A stretch of 64,000 nucleotides of DNA from assembly GCF_008831285.2 (NCBI RefSeq), contig NC_045138.2:17021934-17085933 (forward strand). The letters are read 5' to 3'. The position numbers were made by a program, and so were the translations under genes. The notes under the pieces were generated by a model that was not told where the DNA came from, made no database searches, and saw only the letters and a program-made list of their open reading frames with translations. Shown here piece after piece: positions 12,312 through 23,839 of this stretch. How positions within the stretch are numbered: the stretch's first letter is position 1; each line of letters starts with the position of its first letter. The DNA comes from Nymphaea colorata (lineage: Eukaryota > Streptophyta > Magnoliopsida > Nymphaeales > Nymphaeaceae).

Positions 12312-12917
12312 TCAAACTCTACTGTACGTATGCATCGAACCGACTACAGATAACAAACCTCCGCCTGCAGCCTCCTGCTCGTCCAGAAAATGGTCATCCG
12401 TCGACCTGAACGCCGCATGTACCAGAACAACCGCAGCCCCGATAAGAAGGGAGACCAGCACGTTCAAAGTCACTTTCGTCAAGAGCAGAGCAACAATCGT
12501 CACAACAGAGAGGACGGCGAGCACCACACGGTCATCCAGAGTCCGGCCTAGGAGCACAAGCGGGTCGTCGCGGAAGAAGTACAGCAAGAACCAGGCGACG
12601 AAGACGACGATGAAGACGATGAGAGAGATTGGGTGCCAGAGGAGGCTGAGGAAGAGGATCAGGAGGAAGATCATGGCGTAGTTGACGCGGAAGTAGGAGA
12701 GATTCCTCTGGATCCGTGCGAATGCTTCGCCGAAGCTCAACGGGCGGGAGAACGCCGTCAGATTCACGAGCTCGCGCCATGGTTTCCGTGTGGCCATGAC
12801 TGATCTACCCCTCTCTTTGGCCCGAGAGACGAAGTCCGCGGCCGTCGTAGCGGCTGAGGGGGAGGAAGAGTATGGGGCAGAGGATGACGGAAGCGTCCCG
12901 TAGCCGGACGATGCCAT
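12312..12917 (-). CDS. PRA1 family protein (prenylated Rab acceptor)
   Basis: Intronless gene of 201 residues. PRA1 proteins are small membrane proteins of the ER, Golgi and endosomes that bind prenylated Rab GTPases in vesicle traffic. The start is the ATG at 12917 (MASSGYGTL); the open frame extends two codons upstream only through a TTG. A Ser/Ala-rich cytosolic N-terminus is followed by the family motifs [15 protein letters not shown] and [10 protein letters not shown] (about residues 35-90). Two hydrophobic hairpins follow (roughly 80-120 and 133-170), then [17 protein letters not shown]. The tail GSMHTYSRV is shared with the neighbouring copy. The sequence is closest to the E/F-type plant subfamilies as I remember them. 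A pyrimidine-rich (CT)n leader precedes the ATG. It is one of a head-to-tail tandem pair with the copy at 14472-15079. Confidence 0.92.
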   Translation of the reverse strand: MASSGYGTLPSSSAPYSSSPSAATTAADFVSRAKERGRSVMATRKPWRELVNLTAFSRPLSFGEAFARIQRNLSYFRVNYAMIFLLILFLSLLWHPISLIVFIVVFVAWFLLYFFRDDPLVLLGRTLDDRVVLAVLSVVTIVALLLTKVTLNVLVSLLIGAAVVLVHAAFRSTDDHFLDEQEAAGGGLLSVVGSMHTYSRV

Positions 12918-14471
12918 CGCCAAGAGAGAGAGAGAGAGAGGAATCTACGATCTGGGTATTTGATGTGAAGAACGGCTAGCGGCCTATCGCTAGGGCTGCC
13001 CACGATTTCCGGCTATAGGAAGGACCTTCTCCAGCCAACGGCGACGGAGGAACCGTTGAGGGATCACGGGTAGAATCCGCGGTCACAGAGGTGGAAGAAA
13101 TGACACGAAGCGGAAAGCTTACTCTTGAAGAAAGAGCCTTGTTAAATCACGTCTGCTTTTTGTTCAAATCACAAAACGAGTATTCTCCTCTTGCTACTAT
13201 ATTCTAATGAAATTACGAGAGCACGGCTGAGCATTTCACTTTTCGACTCCGACCTCTCTTTCTCTACGGAACAAGCGTTTTAAAACTAGCAAACAAGCAA
13301 AATGAAAAAGATATTGTAAATCAGAAACTAAAACTTTCTGCAGCAAGAGGCAGCCAAGCCAACCTAAGCTGGTAGTAGCTCTCAAATTACATAAAAAATC
13401 GAAAGGAAACAAGATTAATTACCTTCAATAAAAAAGATAAGCCCAGTGAAGGCCCATTTTACATCCGCACTTTTAAGTTTTTAACTGATTATAGCATTTT
13501 CCCTTCACAATGAGATACACAAGTAGAGATGAAAATGGCCAGCATAAGATCAGAGTCATCTGCACACCTGATTGGTTTGAAAATGTCTTCCATAATAGTT
13601 TCGAAGATCATATTATAAAGATTCTCGAACTATCTCAGGAATTCGACGTCATTTGCATGAGAAACTTTCAGGAGTTCAAAATCTCAACAAGAGTTTAATT
13701 CCACAGCTCTTTTGCGTTTTACCACTTCCTCCGTATCCGCATCAAACGAGAATGCGAGGATTAAAGACAACCTTTCAAAGCCAGAACTCAAAAAATGGCA
13801 TTGTTTCCAAGAACAGCAGGAAGAAGTTCCATCCACACTCTGCTGCAACGTGCTTCCCATGCCTATGCAGCAGCAATGAGATGATCAGCACCAATCCCAT
13901 AAAAGTAGACGACAAAGGTGGAAATTCAGACTGACAAATCAGGGAACCCTGTTATTGGAAAAACCCCAGTCATAGACTCCTAGAAAAATTTCGACGCTCG
14001 CCGTATACAACTACGCACTAGAAAAGAAAAAGCCCGTGTTTGGCCACTTGGAAAATGTGATTTAACTAGCCATGGGTACAAGCACGAGGAAACAGCAAGA
14101 AACATAAGGCGCCATGAGTATATTTGGTCCAAGAGAAGTCCAGAACAGTAACGTATAAAGAGAAGAAGGAGAAACTGAACAAATACCTTGATTTTTTTCT
14201 TGAAAAGGAAAAAGCAACTACATCCTTTCACGTGATCCTCGCAAGTAGATACGGCAACGGAAGAAAAACTCAATAACAAATGAGCTCTCAAAGAGATCTC
14301 TCAACCATAAAAAATAAAATAAAATCACAACCGAAGAAAGAGTATAGGAAGGAACTAGTACCGACCTAAACTGGTCCCGTTACAACAAAAAAAGAAACAA
14401 GAATTTTAGGGGCAGAAAGACTCGGAAAATGAAGAGAAAAAAGAGCAAATGAAAGGGTCACCTCATCGCAT
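12918..14471. other. spacer between the two PRA1 copies
   Basis: This should hold the 5' leader and promoter of the downstream PRA1 gene and the 3' end of the upstream one. A GA tract lies at 12924-12940. No other gene is recognised; the open frames here lack motifs. Confidence 0.5.
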
Positions 14472-15079
14472 TCATACTCTAGAGTACGAATGCATCGAAC
14501 CGACTACAGAGAACAACCCTCCGTCTGCGGCTTCCTGCTCATCGAGAAACAGGTCATCCGTGGACCTAAACGCAGCGTGTATCAGAACTATCGCAGCCCC
14601 AAGGAGGACGGATACCAGAACATTCAAGGTCACGTCAGTCAAGAGAAGCACGAGGATCGTCACCACGGACAGCACGGCGAGCACCAGGCGATCATCTACC
14701 GTCCGGCCGAGGAGCACGAGAGGCTCGTCGCGGAAGAAGTACAGCAAGAACCAGGCGACAAAAACGACGATGAAGACAATAAGGGAGATAGGGGCCCAGA
14801 GGAGGCTGAGGAAGAGGAGCATGAGGACGATCATGACATAGTTGACGCGGAAGTAGGCGAGGTTCCTCTGCATCCGTACGAGCGCCTCGCCGAAGCTCAG
14901 AGGGCGCGAAAATGCCGCACGATTTGCAAGCTCGCGCCAGGGCTTCCGAGTAGCGATCGCGGATCTCCCCCTCTCCTTGGCCCGAGAGATAAAGTCCGTG
15001 GCCGGCGAGGGGTCGGAGGGGATGAAGAGGACGGAGCAGAGGGCGCCTGAAGCGTGCCGTAGCCGGACTGCGACGCCAT
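14472..15079 (-). pseudogene. second PRA1 gene with a one-base N-terminal frameshift
   Basis: This is a tandem paralogue of the gene at 12312. The conserved PRA1 core is fully open from about 15035 down to the stop at 14472, with the same motifs ([45 protein letters not shown]). The expected start, ATG at 15079 ([20 protein letters not shown]), lies in a different frame. Compared with the sister copy, one base is missing in the C-rich stretch around 15015-15035. The core frame has no ATG before RMQRN; upstream it is open only from a TTG at 15116. Either it is a very young pseudogene, or it is a base-calling error in a homopolymer-rich stretch, or translation starts at a non-AUG or internal codon. 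The intact 170-codon core argues against old decay. Confidence 0.8.
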
Positions 15080-15544
15080 CTGCGAGAGAGTAGAGCTTCC
15101 GGTATATCTTCGACAAGCAGTTTCCAGCCGATCAAGAAGCGATGTCAACGGCTTCCCGGCGCCCGGAATTTTATCCGGCGATGCACTCGGAGAAATGCTC
15201 GAGGATTCGCAAGCAGAATCAGCGGCGACAGCGACGCGGGAGAAGGGGCGAAACCGAAGGCTTACAAATAGAAGCTTGCTATTGGATTGCCACCATGTCT
15301 GCCGAAAATTACCAAAATGGGAAACATGGCTGAGCTAATGGGTGACAGGTTCAAGGAGAGCGTATATTTTATAATTTTTCTATATCCATGAACAACTTAT
15401 AGCTTATTGGCATATTCATCCCCCTGAAAATATGAAAATGCAGTTGGCTGTTGTCGTGCTTGGTTTTTTGCTAGATGTGGAAGCAAACGTCAAACACCAG
15501 AAGTCATTGTGAATTTTGAGAAAAAAAAAATAAAAAAACCTACA

Positions 15545-15847
15545 GGTAGCGTTCGGATGCCACTCTAAAACGGGATTTTGGAGGCCAAACATCATTTTGC
15601 TTTTAAAACAGTGTTCCTTAAGTGTTTTGAGTGACATCAAAAATAGGTTTTTTGGAAACTGAGTTTTGAAAAAATCTAGTTTTCAAAATAGATTGAATCA
15701 CCCGATCCCCCAAAATTATTCAGAACATGTAGAAGAAAATGTGTTTTGCTGGTCTCGAAACAGGCACGAACTAATTTCTAAAAACATTTTTCACAAAATT
15801 GATTGTTTGGAAATAGCTTTTTTTTAGAGTGCCGTCCAAACGTGCTC
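15545..15847. mobile_element. MITE with about 25-bp terminal inverted repeats
   Basis: The left end (GCGTTCGGATGCCACTCTAA, 15549-15568) is the near-complement of the right end, which on the other strand reads CGTTTGGACGGCACTCTAAA. The 300-bp interior is AT-rich and non-coding. This is the usual form of a plant miniature inverted-repeat element. No convincing target duplication was found, so the superfamily is left open. Confidence 0.65.
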
Positions 15848-16997
15848 TTAAAAATTATAAAAAATATGTATAATATTTACATATTTTTGTTCTCAATGGG
15901 GTTTTTTTGTTTTACTTTACATCGTAAACTAATATTTTCTTTTAGTAGGCAATTATTTGAGAATGTCCTTCGAATGGTTGTTTGTTTCCTTTTGAAAGCT
16001 GAGCTGTGATTTGTCATTTCCCTAAATAGACTTCCTGTTATATATATATATATATAGTTTTTAAATAAGAACACTTGAAAGACAAAAATGTCCTTTAACG
16101 TAACATCGGCCGTTACCCGTAACTCTTACGAATTTTTATAATTAATTTGTCTAGTTAAATAACGTAACAAATATAACGTTAAAATTTTAAATTGGACACT
16201 TGAAAAACCAATGAATCAGTGCAGATGATTCTGTCAATTGCTTGAAACTCAGAGCTGCAACTGGGAAGCCCAAAAAGAATCCCAGTTTCAGTTGGTTCTT
16301 TATAGTTGGCCTCTTATAATAAATGCATGAGACCATATATCTTGATCAATCTAACTGGGAAAAGAAAGAAACCCAAATAATTGCCACCAAATTCGGCAGA
16401 TAGCCATTGTCCTCTCACAGGATCTGAGGAGATGTTGCAGACAACTCCCAACAGATATCTTAGCAGAAAATGGGCAGATACCTTTTGTCATCTTACAAAC
16501 TTTTCAGAGAAAGTTGTCTAGATCTCAAATTCATGTATCCCAGAGCTGCATGGGCCTCTGGCCCTCTTCACTACGTTCCATTAAGATCACGACGTCGTTT
16601 CTTCGACCAAGCATCGACGCCTCGAACTCGCATCGCAAGATTTTAAATCCATGGATTTGATGTCGCTCGACATTTGCAGGGACATTAATGGCGTAGCATG
16701 GATTCAGGAACTAAATGTGAAAAATAAATGTTGGATTCAGATTTGATTGAGATGGTAAATCCAAAAGTTGAATACGAATATGATGTATTTAAAAAAAATG
16801 TCTTTTATATTTCTAATTTAATATCTCTAGTCCGATTTCCATAACATTGATAGCATAAATGATTCATATCAAAGTCTGATAGATAAGAGTTCAGTTACTA
16901 GTTGTTTTCTTATACACATATAGATTTTGTATGTTATGGCTACCTGTGTTCATATTCACATACATATATACATTTGTACGTGTATATCCCAAGAGTA

Positions 16998-17170
16998 TTG
17001 AACTTTGAAGTTCTATTTGAAACTTTTTTACCATGCCAATCTAATCATGGTGGCATGTGTGTGAGCATGAGAGAGAAAGAACTTTGAAAAGTGTGTGTGT
17101 GTATGTGAGAGAGAACTTTGAAGTTCTAGTTGAAACTTTTTTACGATACCGATGAAATCATGGTGGCGTT
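16998..17170 (+). repeat. direct repeat of about 58 bp
   Basis: The segment starting GAACTTTGAAGTTCTA at 16998 recurs at 17112, about 114 bp later, with the same order of motifs (TTGAAACTTTTTTAC, ATCATGGTGGC). A GA/GT-rich spacer lies between the copies. Confidence 0.7.
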
Positions 17171-17763
17171 GAGTCTGCAGACAGGCTTGGAGACCACTTT
17201 ATTTGGATCCAAATTGAGAAAAACGAGCATTGAGATGTGAGATATCACAATATTGGTCTACTAAGTCCATTTGGTGTCATGCTTTTTAATTAATATTGAG
17301 TAAAACTTTCTCTTTTTGATTACCAATACAAATGGTCGATGATTGTTGCACGTTCTTGGAACTTGGAAACGTCCAACTAGAGATATTAAGGAAAACCTCG
17401 AAGAAATTATATATCTAACAAACCTTGTTCACCAAAATTGCATTTTGTGGAGCAAGATCTAGCCCTGCTCGGCCCAAGAATGTTAGGGTTCGGTCCATAT
17501 ATTTTTATACGTGTCAGGCTTGGTTTCAAACCTAGCCAATGTCATACCAGCTAAGAAGTTAGCAGACATTCATTCAAATTTTATCGAATTCAAAATCACA
17601 ACAAATAGAAGGGTTTAAAATCCATGTTTGAGTCTTTGTTGGCACTTAGTTACAGATTCATCATTGTCTCTGCTAAAGAACAAATTTTGATATTTACTTA
17701 GGTCGCCTTTGATTGCATTGACAATTATGAAGGGTATATAATCGTTTTTTTAGCATTGGTAGG

Positions 17764-18204
17764 TAGGGGTGAACAACGAGTTGAGACTCGTTAAAGCTTG
17801 GCTTGTAAACGAGTTCGAGCCGAGTTATTTGCTTAACGAGTCGAGCTCGAGTTTATAGGTCTACTCGTTCAAATAATCGAGTTGAGTTCGAGCTCAACAC
17901 GTAACCACCAAGTCGAACTCCAGCCTTAGTCGAGTTTGTCGAGCCTTAATCGATATATTCAAACGAGTTTAGGAGTTTGTCGAGCCTTAATCGAGTTGAA
18001 CTCAAGCCCAACACATAACGATGAGTATCAATTCTATTCAAACGAGTTTGTCGAGCCTTAATCGAGTCGACCTCGAGCCTGAGCTCATCATGTAACTGCC
18101 GAGTAGAGCTCTAGCTGCTTCTATTGAGATATTCTCGACCTCGAGGTTTCATTAGTCGCGCCGAGCTTGAGTTGACTAAACTCGGGCTCGTGTTTACCCC
18201 TATA
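17764..18204. mobile_element. hAT-like MITE with target-site duplication
   Basis: The left terminus TAGGGGTGAACAACGAG is matched by the complement of the right terminus, TATAGGGGTAAACACGAG. The element is flanked by TTGGTAGG on the left and ATGGTAGG on the right, an 8-bp duplication with one mismatch. The interior consists of CGAGCTCGAG and TTTGTCGAGCCTTAATCGAG repeats, the last in at least three partial copies between 17930 and 18075. This end sequence and 8-bp duplication are typical of plant hAT non-autonomous elements. There is no transposase. Confidence 0.72.
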
Positions 18205-19963
18205 TGGTAGGTAAGGGCACGCAATGAGCAAAGCAGAATTTTTTTAGCTGAAGGGTGTTTTGAGTCATACACTCAGGTCTGATGTGGGCACTACATACAA
18301 CATTTGAGTCATTCCAATATAATATTGACCCATCCCAATGAAATCTTTGATGGGCTGGAAGCAACCAGGCTTGGCCCGCCTCCATCGTTGAACCTGAAAA
18401 TTTCTTTTCGATGCAACAACTTATTCAGAGAAAAGAGGACAAATAGGAAGCAAATATACCTGAACAAGACGAGTTGTTAACACTTTTTTACTAATTGCAC
18501 GGTGCTAGAGTTGGATTTGGATTGGAATGTTCAAATTTAAGTATATTAACGTGTTCGAATGTTCTTCTTTTTTTGTTGTTTGATAGCGAAACAACTTTAC
18601 CTCTGAACATCTAGTAGGAAAGGAAAACAAGCTTTTACGTCTGGTCCTTTTCCAATGTTTGAAACACTTTGCATAATTGATCAAATTGAAACAAAACAAG
18701 TGGGTGCTTCAAACTCGCAAAGTTGTGAATTGGAAGAAAAGAAGAAAGAAACACAATTATCTTCATACACAGCTAAATAGCAGCAGTCAAACTTTTGATC
18801 AAGGTCACTGCCTCTGCCTAGGGGCTGGAGCCACATGTTCCTCGTGTGGGCAGTTGCCCGCACAGTCCTATAAAATTTCTATGTTTATATATTGGTTGAC
18901 CCCAAACATTTAGATCTCAAGGATATGCTTATTTATATATTAAACCCCTTAATCATTTTGTTATCTATTTAAAGGGTTCTAGATTCTTTGCATTAGTACC
19001 TCTCAGTCATAGTTTTGTGAATTCTCTCCATTGCATATAGTCATGCGTACAATGAGATCCATGCATGTTGATGCAAACATATACATATATATAGAAATGC
19101 AAAATGGATAGAGTACACTTAATGAAGTTCCAACAAGCAAGCATTCGTTTCGGGGTCGTTAAGGAACAACATTATGTAACTGTCCCATGCATGTAACTTA
19201 AAAATTAGTTAATTTTTGAAATAGATGCATGAAACATTAACATACTGTTACTATTGCCAAACAACATCTTCGGCCACTGCTTTGGCTTAAAGGGCCATCT
19301 TCTTTGATGTTAATTTAGCTACTCTTAGTCGTTGTTTTCCCAGTAACTCCTCACCTTAGTCCAATATAATATCTCATAAGACTTTTATTTTCGACAAGAG
19401 TGAGCTCTTGCCTACAAGCTTTCTTAGCTTAGCTAATGAAAATGATTATGTTGAAAGCTAATGATTTTAAATTAAAACTTTCCATTTAATTATTTTGATT
19501 CCAGGTGAGCGAGAGGCTTACAACCAGAGAGCTCTCACCCCCAGCTTTATGAGTATGTAGACATTTTAGTAATTATTTAAAAAGATATGTTCTTTATAAA
19601 TTTTTATTTTTTATCTTTGTTTTTGTTTTTCTTAAAAATTTTCTTTTTTCTTAAAGGTATTTTTTTAACCATTATACACCAATATGATACATATTATCAG
19701 GTTCGAAAATCTAAACGATCTATCGGATCGGATCGGATCATTCTTCGCTCTCCTTAGCGGATCCCGTTATGCTCGACTTCTTTTTTTTTTTTTAACACCA
19801 AAAGATCCGGCTCGTCAATTAGGCCGACTCGGAATACGTGGCTCGCCCGTCCGACTCGGACTATGCCACCGGACTACGTGGCAAATTTCTATTTCAGGGC
19901 TTTTTCTTTCACACGAAGTCTACTCGTGTGAGGTTTAAGGCGTCGCCCAGAGGCACCGCCCTT

Positions 19964-19975
19964 GTTTTAGGGTTT
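19964..19975 (+). promoter_or_regulatory. telo-box-like element in the RSZ gene promoter or leader
   Basis: The sequence TTTTAGGGTTT matches the plant telo-box (AAACCCTAA on the other strand), common near start sites of genes for translation and RNA processing. It lies about 90 bp before the likely first donor (CTCT|GTAAGT at 20067). Confidence 0.45.
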
Positions 19976-20067
19976 CTGAGTGCGTGGTTCTCTGAAACTC
20001 TCTTGACGGAGGAAAAAGACGAATCGGGTCGTCAATTTCCCTTCTTCCATTCATCTTGTTTGTCCTC

Positions 20068-20634
20068 TGTAAGTATCTAATCCTTCCAATCGTTCCTTTA
20101 TTTTCTCTCTTTCTTCTATTTGGTCATTGTTTGTTTCTCTTGAAGTTCTTTTCCCTCTCTTTCCTCGGTCCTTCATTCTAATTTGCCTCTGTTTTTTTTT
20201 CCTTCTCGGTCTTTCTTTTCAGCTGGTTTATCTTTGTCTTCGTTTCTGCTATAATTGCATCCGAATTATCTCGCTGTAGCTCGACTCCTTCGTTTTTGAC
20301 GGGGGTTGGCGAGTGAAGGTCGAGGAAGGTCTACTGTAATTTATGTACGATTTTGAGGAACTGCCTTTGATCTTTGTGAGCGGCTTTTTGGTTTTTCTGT
20401 GATCGAGGAGCTTTGATGTCCACACCTTGTGGAGGAGAGTGATATAACGACCGGGATTTTAGGTTAGGCGGCAGCTCGTGGTCGATGGAAGTGGTCGGAT
20501 GTTTTGAGGATTTTATTATTTTTTATACGTGTCCATCTTCATTCTCTGCGTTTTGTTTTACTTCTCAGATATGTTGGTTTTGGGTACTTTTGAAATTTAT
20601 AGCTGGTGGAATACTTGGAACAGGTTTTTTCACA
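20068..20634 (+). other. 5' UTR intron and leader of the RSZ gene
   Basis: A strong donor GTAAGT at about 20068 begins a T-rich stretch. The most likely acceptor is GGAACAG just before GTTTTTTCACAATG, which places the first coding exon's ATG at 20635. Leader introns are usual in plant SR genes. An alternative acceptor (CTTCTCAG) lies around 20570. Confidence 0.5.
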
Positions 20635-23530
20635 ATGTCTCGTGTATATGTTGGAAACCTGGACCCGCGAGCTTCTGAGCGTGATTTGGAAGATGAATTT
20701 CGAGCATATGGTGTGTTGAGAAGGTGTGTATTTTTGTTTATTTGCCTTGACGCAACATTATTTTGATTCGTCCTTTTTCAGGTAAAAATGCGGGGTTTGC
20801 TTGCCTTAAAGAAGGCCCATCTATGTTGATGTGCTTATGTGCGCATGACCATTGTCCCGTTTATTTTGTACATAGAGAAAGTAGCTGGTTTTATTCTTTC
20901 CAGAAAATGGTGTCAAACTTTTAACAACATGTATGAATATTGATGTTTCCCAAGTTCTATTGTTTTGAAGATGGTAAGTACAACATTTCTTTTTGGAAAA
21001 AACAACTACACTTATCATGCTGGGATGTTATTCCATTTGTTCTCATGATGTTGTGCATTTATATGCTTTCAATGCTGTCTTTTGATGTTTTTTACTTTTA
21101 ACCTGAAGAGAATCGAAGGACCCATTGGAAGTCTGTTGCTGGAATTGCCAAGTATCACTAATCTTGTTTATTCTTTGGGCACTAACTTTTTTATTATTTT
21201 TGAGCGTGTACTTTGAGCATGTACTGACCAAATTTCTTTACATGAAACTTCTTGCAGAATCTGTTGGGGCATGCTTGAACAATTACAGTAAACTTAATTC
21301 ATGAAAGTCACTATTTATTCATGCTAATGCCTACTATGTTGCTGCTAAAGTGTATTTTATGTTACTGACATTTGATATATCCTGCTGTGGTATTTAATTA
21401 GTCAATACTAAAGTTAATTGACCCTTTCGTTGTGTGCATTTTATTCTAATGTGAGAAGTTAAACTTAATTGCAGTATTTGGGTTGCTCGAAGACCTCCTG
21501 GCTATGCGTTTGTTGAGTTTGATGACCATAGGGATGCATTGGATGCTATCCGTGCCTTGGATGGTATCTTCACAACGTATCTCGTCTCAGTTTCTTTCCT
21601 TTACTAATTGGCTACTTCATTATTAGTTTACTGGATTTTCAATACAGTGTGAAGTTTTTGTTGTAGACCACTGTTATTGTTATTTATATGTGGCTGACTG
21701 ATGACAGGAAAAAATGGTTGGCGTGTTGAGCTCTCACACAATTCCAAGGGCGGTGGAGGTGGACGTGGTGGTGGTGGACGTGGTCGTGGCCGAGGTGGAG
21801 ATGACATGAAATGCTATGAGTGTGGGGAGCCTGGACATTTTGCTCGAGAATGCAGGTTGCGTGTTGGTTCTGGTGGAGTGGGGAGTGGTCGGCGTCGGAG
21901 TCCTAGTCCACGATATCGCCGTAGCCCAAGTTATGGACGCAGGTCTGCCTCTGTCTGTGCCATATTTTCATATCCAGCACCAACATTGTGCACGTTGTAG
22001 TGGGTTTGGAACTTTTTGATTGCAACTATGTTGCCTAGCAATTGTCATTGCTTTCATCTGCAATTTTACCATATACTATTTTTGTCCTTGGGTGATCTAA
22101 CTGCAAATATATTGCAGATCTTCGAGAGTTGAGTTGTTGGTACACTGACAGCTGAAATGAAGAAGGCAATTCCATTTTATTTTCTGTGTTAATCTGATTT
22201 TCTAGGGAGAACTAAGCAACTGTTTTAATGGTGAAGTACACATGAGGCAAGAATTCTGCCTCAGATGTGCACTCATTGCCACATGTTGGAGGGTGTCGTG
22301 GCAATTTAACTTGTAAAATGTATGGTGTTTCTTAAGAATCTGTTGCAAAGGCCTTGAGGAACTCTATCTCAAACTTTTCAACTATGATGCAGACATGTCC
22401 TAAAGAATGCCTATGGCCCTACTCATGTCTGCTATGTTCTCTATTTTTCTCGTGGTTATGTTCATGCTATGGAGGTCTGCATACTTTGAGTTGTGAATTG
22501 TTTTTCTTAATTCGTTGTCCATGACCTATGTCACAGTGGGACAGGGATATGCCCACATACCAGTACCAGGACAGCGGTATGCCGGTACCGGTACGGCGGT
22601 GTCCAGCAGTGGTACGTTTGGATCAGTTTTGGGTTGGAACTGATCCAAACTATTTTTTTTTTCCGTTTTTTTCTTACATTTTAGCTATATTTTTGTTAGT
22701 TTATTTATGCATTATGAGATTATACGTAGAAATTATGAAAGAAATTAAGAAATTATTAAAGATTGTGTTAATAATGTGATGTGTATAGACAGACACACTG
22801 TTGTTTTCCGTACTACCATGATTTTTTAAAATTGTTTACTACCCGTACCTATGTGACATAGTCCATGCCAATCGAATGTGATGCATTTGGTGCGATGTTG
22901 TACAGTTCTCCTTCTGAACACATTGTTTTTCTTTGGAAGCTACAAGGGAATATTAATTTGGAAATTGGAGAAGCTACCTCCCAGCATACTCCTTTATTGG
23001 AATTCGGAAATTGTAGTTAGTAGACAACAGAAAACAATATTCTGCGCTTGTTTATTTTATGGATTATATATATATATATAGGAGAGTTCAAATCTGCCTG
23101 ATGAAATGCACACACACACACACACGTGTGTGCATGCCGATGAGGCTGTAAGCATACACTGAGCTGCCTAAAAGTCTGCCCTCTCAATTACAATTTTGTG
23201 ACACACATTGAAATTCAAGTTCCCTTGTAACATGAAACAATTTATGGCAGGAGTTATAGCCCACGTGGGAAACGTTCTCCACGCAACAGGAGTTTATCAC
23301 CTCGTCCCCACCGTAGCGACAGTAGGTCACCAGATTATCGCCGAACCCGTGAAGACTCACCTTATGCAAATGGGTAAATACTTTTCTGAGTGACCTTCAG
23401 ACTTCGTTGCTTGTTTATAGCTGATTTTTCTGGTGAGAAAAATAATGGTTATTGTTTAATGGATTTTATTAATCTTTCGTTACTGATAAAAATGTCCTGC
23501 TTTAGGGATCAGCGCCGCAGTAGGAGCTGA
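20635..23530 (+). CDS. RSZ21: RSZ-type serine/arginine-rich splicing factor
   Basis: Nuclear SR protein of 186 residues that helps select splice sites, orthologous in form to Arabidopsis RSZ21/RSZ22. Exons: 20635-20723, 21475-21563, 21708-21942, 23251-23373, 23506-23530; all borders are GT-AG and phases join. An RRM spans residues 1-70, with RNP2 VYVGNL and RNP1 GYAFVEFD. A Gly/Arg-rich RGG segment (74-90) follows, then one CCHC zinc knuckle [14 protein letters not shown] (95-108), then an RS tail rich in [12 protein letters not shown] repeats that ends QRRRSRS. One knuckle places it in the RSZ, not the two-knuckle RS2Z group. Intron 3 is 1,308 nt, far longer than intron 2 (144 nt) or intron 4 (132 nt); long introns in SR genes often hold alternative or poison exons, and that is untested here. 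Whether it is the 21 or 22 paralogue is not resolved. Confidence 0.93.
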
Positions 23531-23635
23531 GGATAACTGGGCTGCAAAATGGTCAAGAAGTTAAGTGTGTTCCATTGATGGGTTTGAAGGATGGAAAGTT
23601 TTGGTCGGAAATACTTTGCTTATATTGTCTGCTCG

Positions 23636-23800
23636 ATTGAACATTGGGAGCTAAATTATGCTTGGATGTGATTAGTTACTGGCTTCTTCAAACTGCTTTG
23701 CTGGTATTGACACTTTGCATTGAACATTGGGAGCTAAATTACAATGTGATTACTTACTGGCTTCTGCAAACTGCTTTGCTGGTAATGATGCTTTCAAACT
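23636..23800 (+). repeat. tandem duplication of about 83 bp in the RSZ 3' flank
   Basis: The block TTGAACATTGGGAGCTAAAT at 23636 recurs at 23719, each followed by GTGATTAnTTACTGGCTTCT and CAAACTGCTTTGCTGGTA. The second copy is a few bases shorter. The position, about 100 bp past the stop codon, places it in the probable 3' UTR. Confidence 0.8.
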
Positions 23801-23839
23801 CCTTGTTGGTGAGGAGAGGCTTGGCTGCTAACATTTGAA

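Larger units (their letters stand above)
15117..19640. other. long spacer with transposon remnants
   Basis: No gene is recognised. It contains a MITE at 15545-15847, a direct repeat at 16998-17170 and a hAT-like MITE at 17764-18204. A fragment at 18820-18880 (GGGGCTGGAGCC, GGGCAGTTGCCC) resembles a dispersed repeat also seen near 45545. The rest is AT-rich. Confidence 0.5.

Noticed and set aside
14490-15050. 186-codon plus-strand frame opposite the second PRA1 gene
   Set aside because: It is the antisense shadow of the conserved PRA1 coding frame and has highly charged, unnatural composition.
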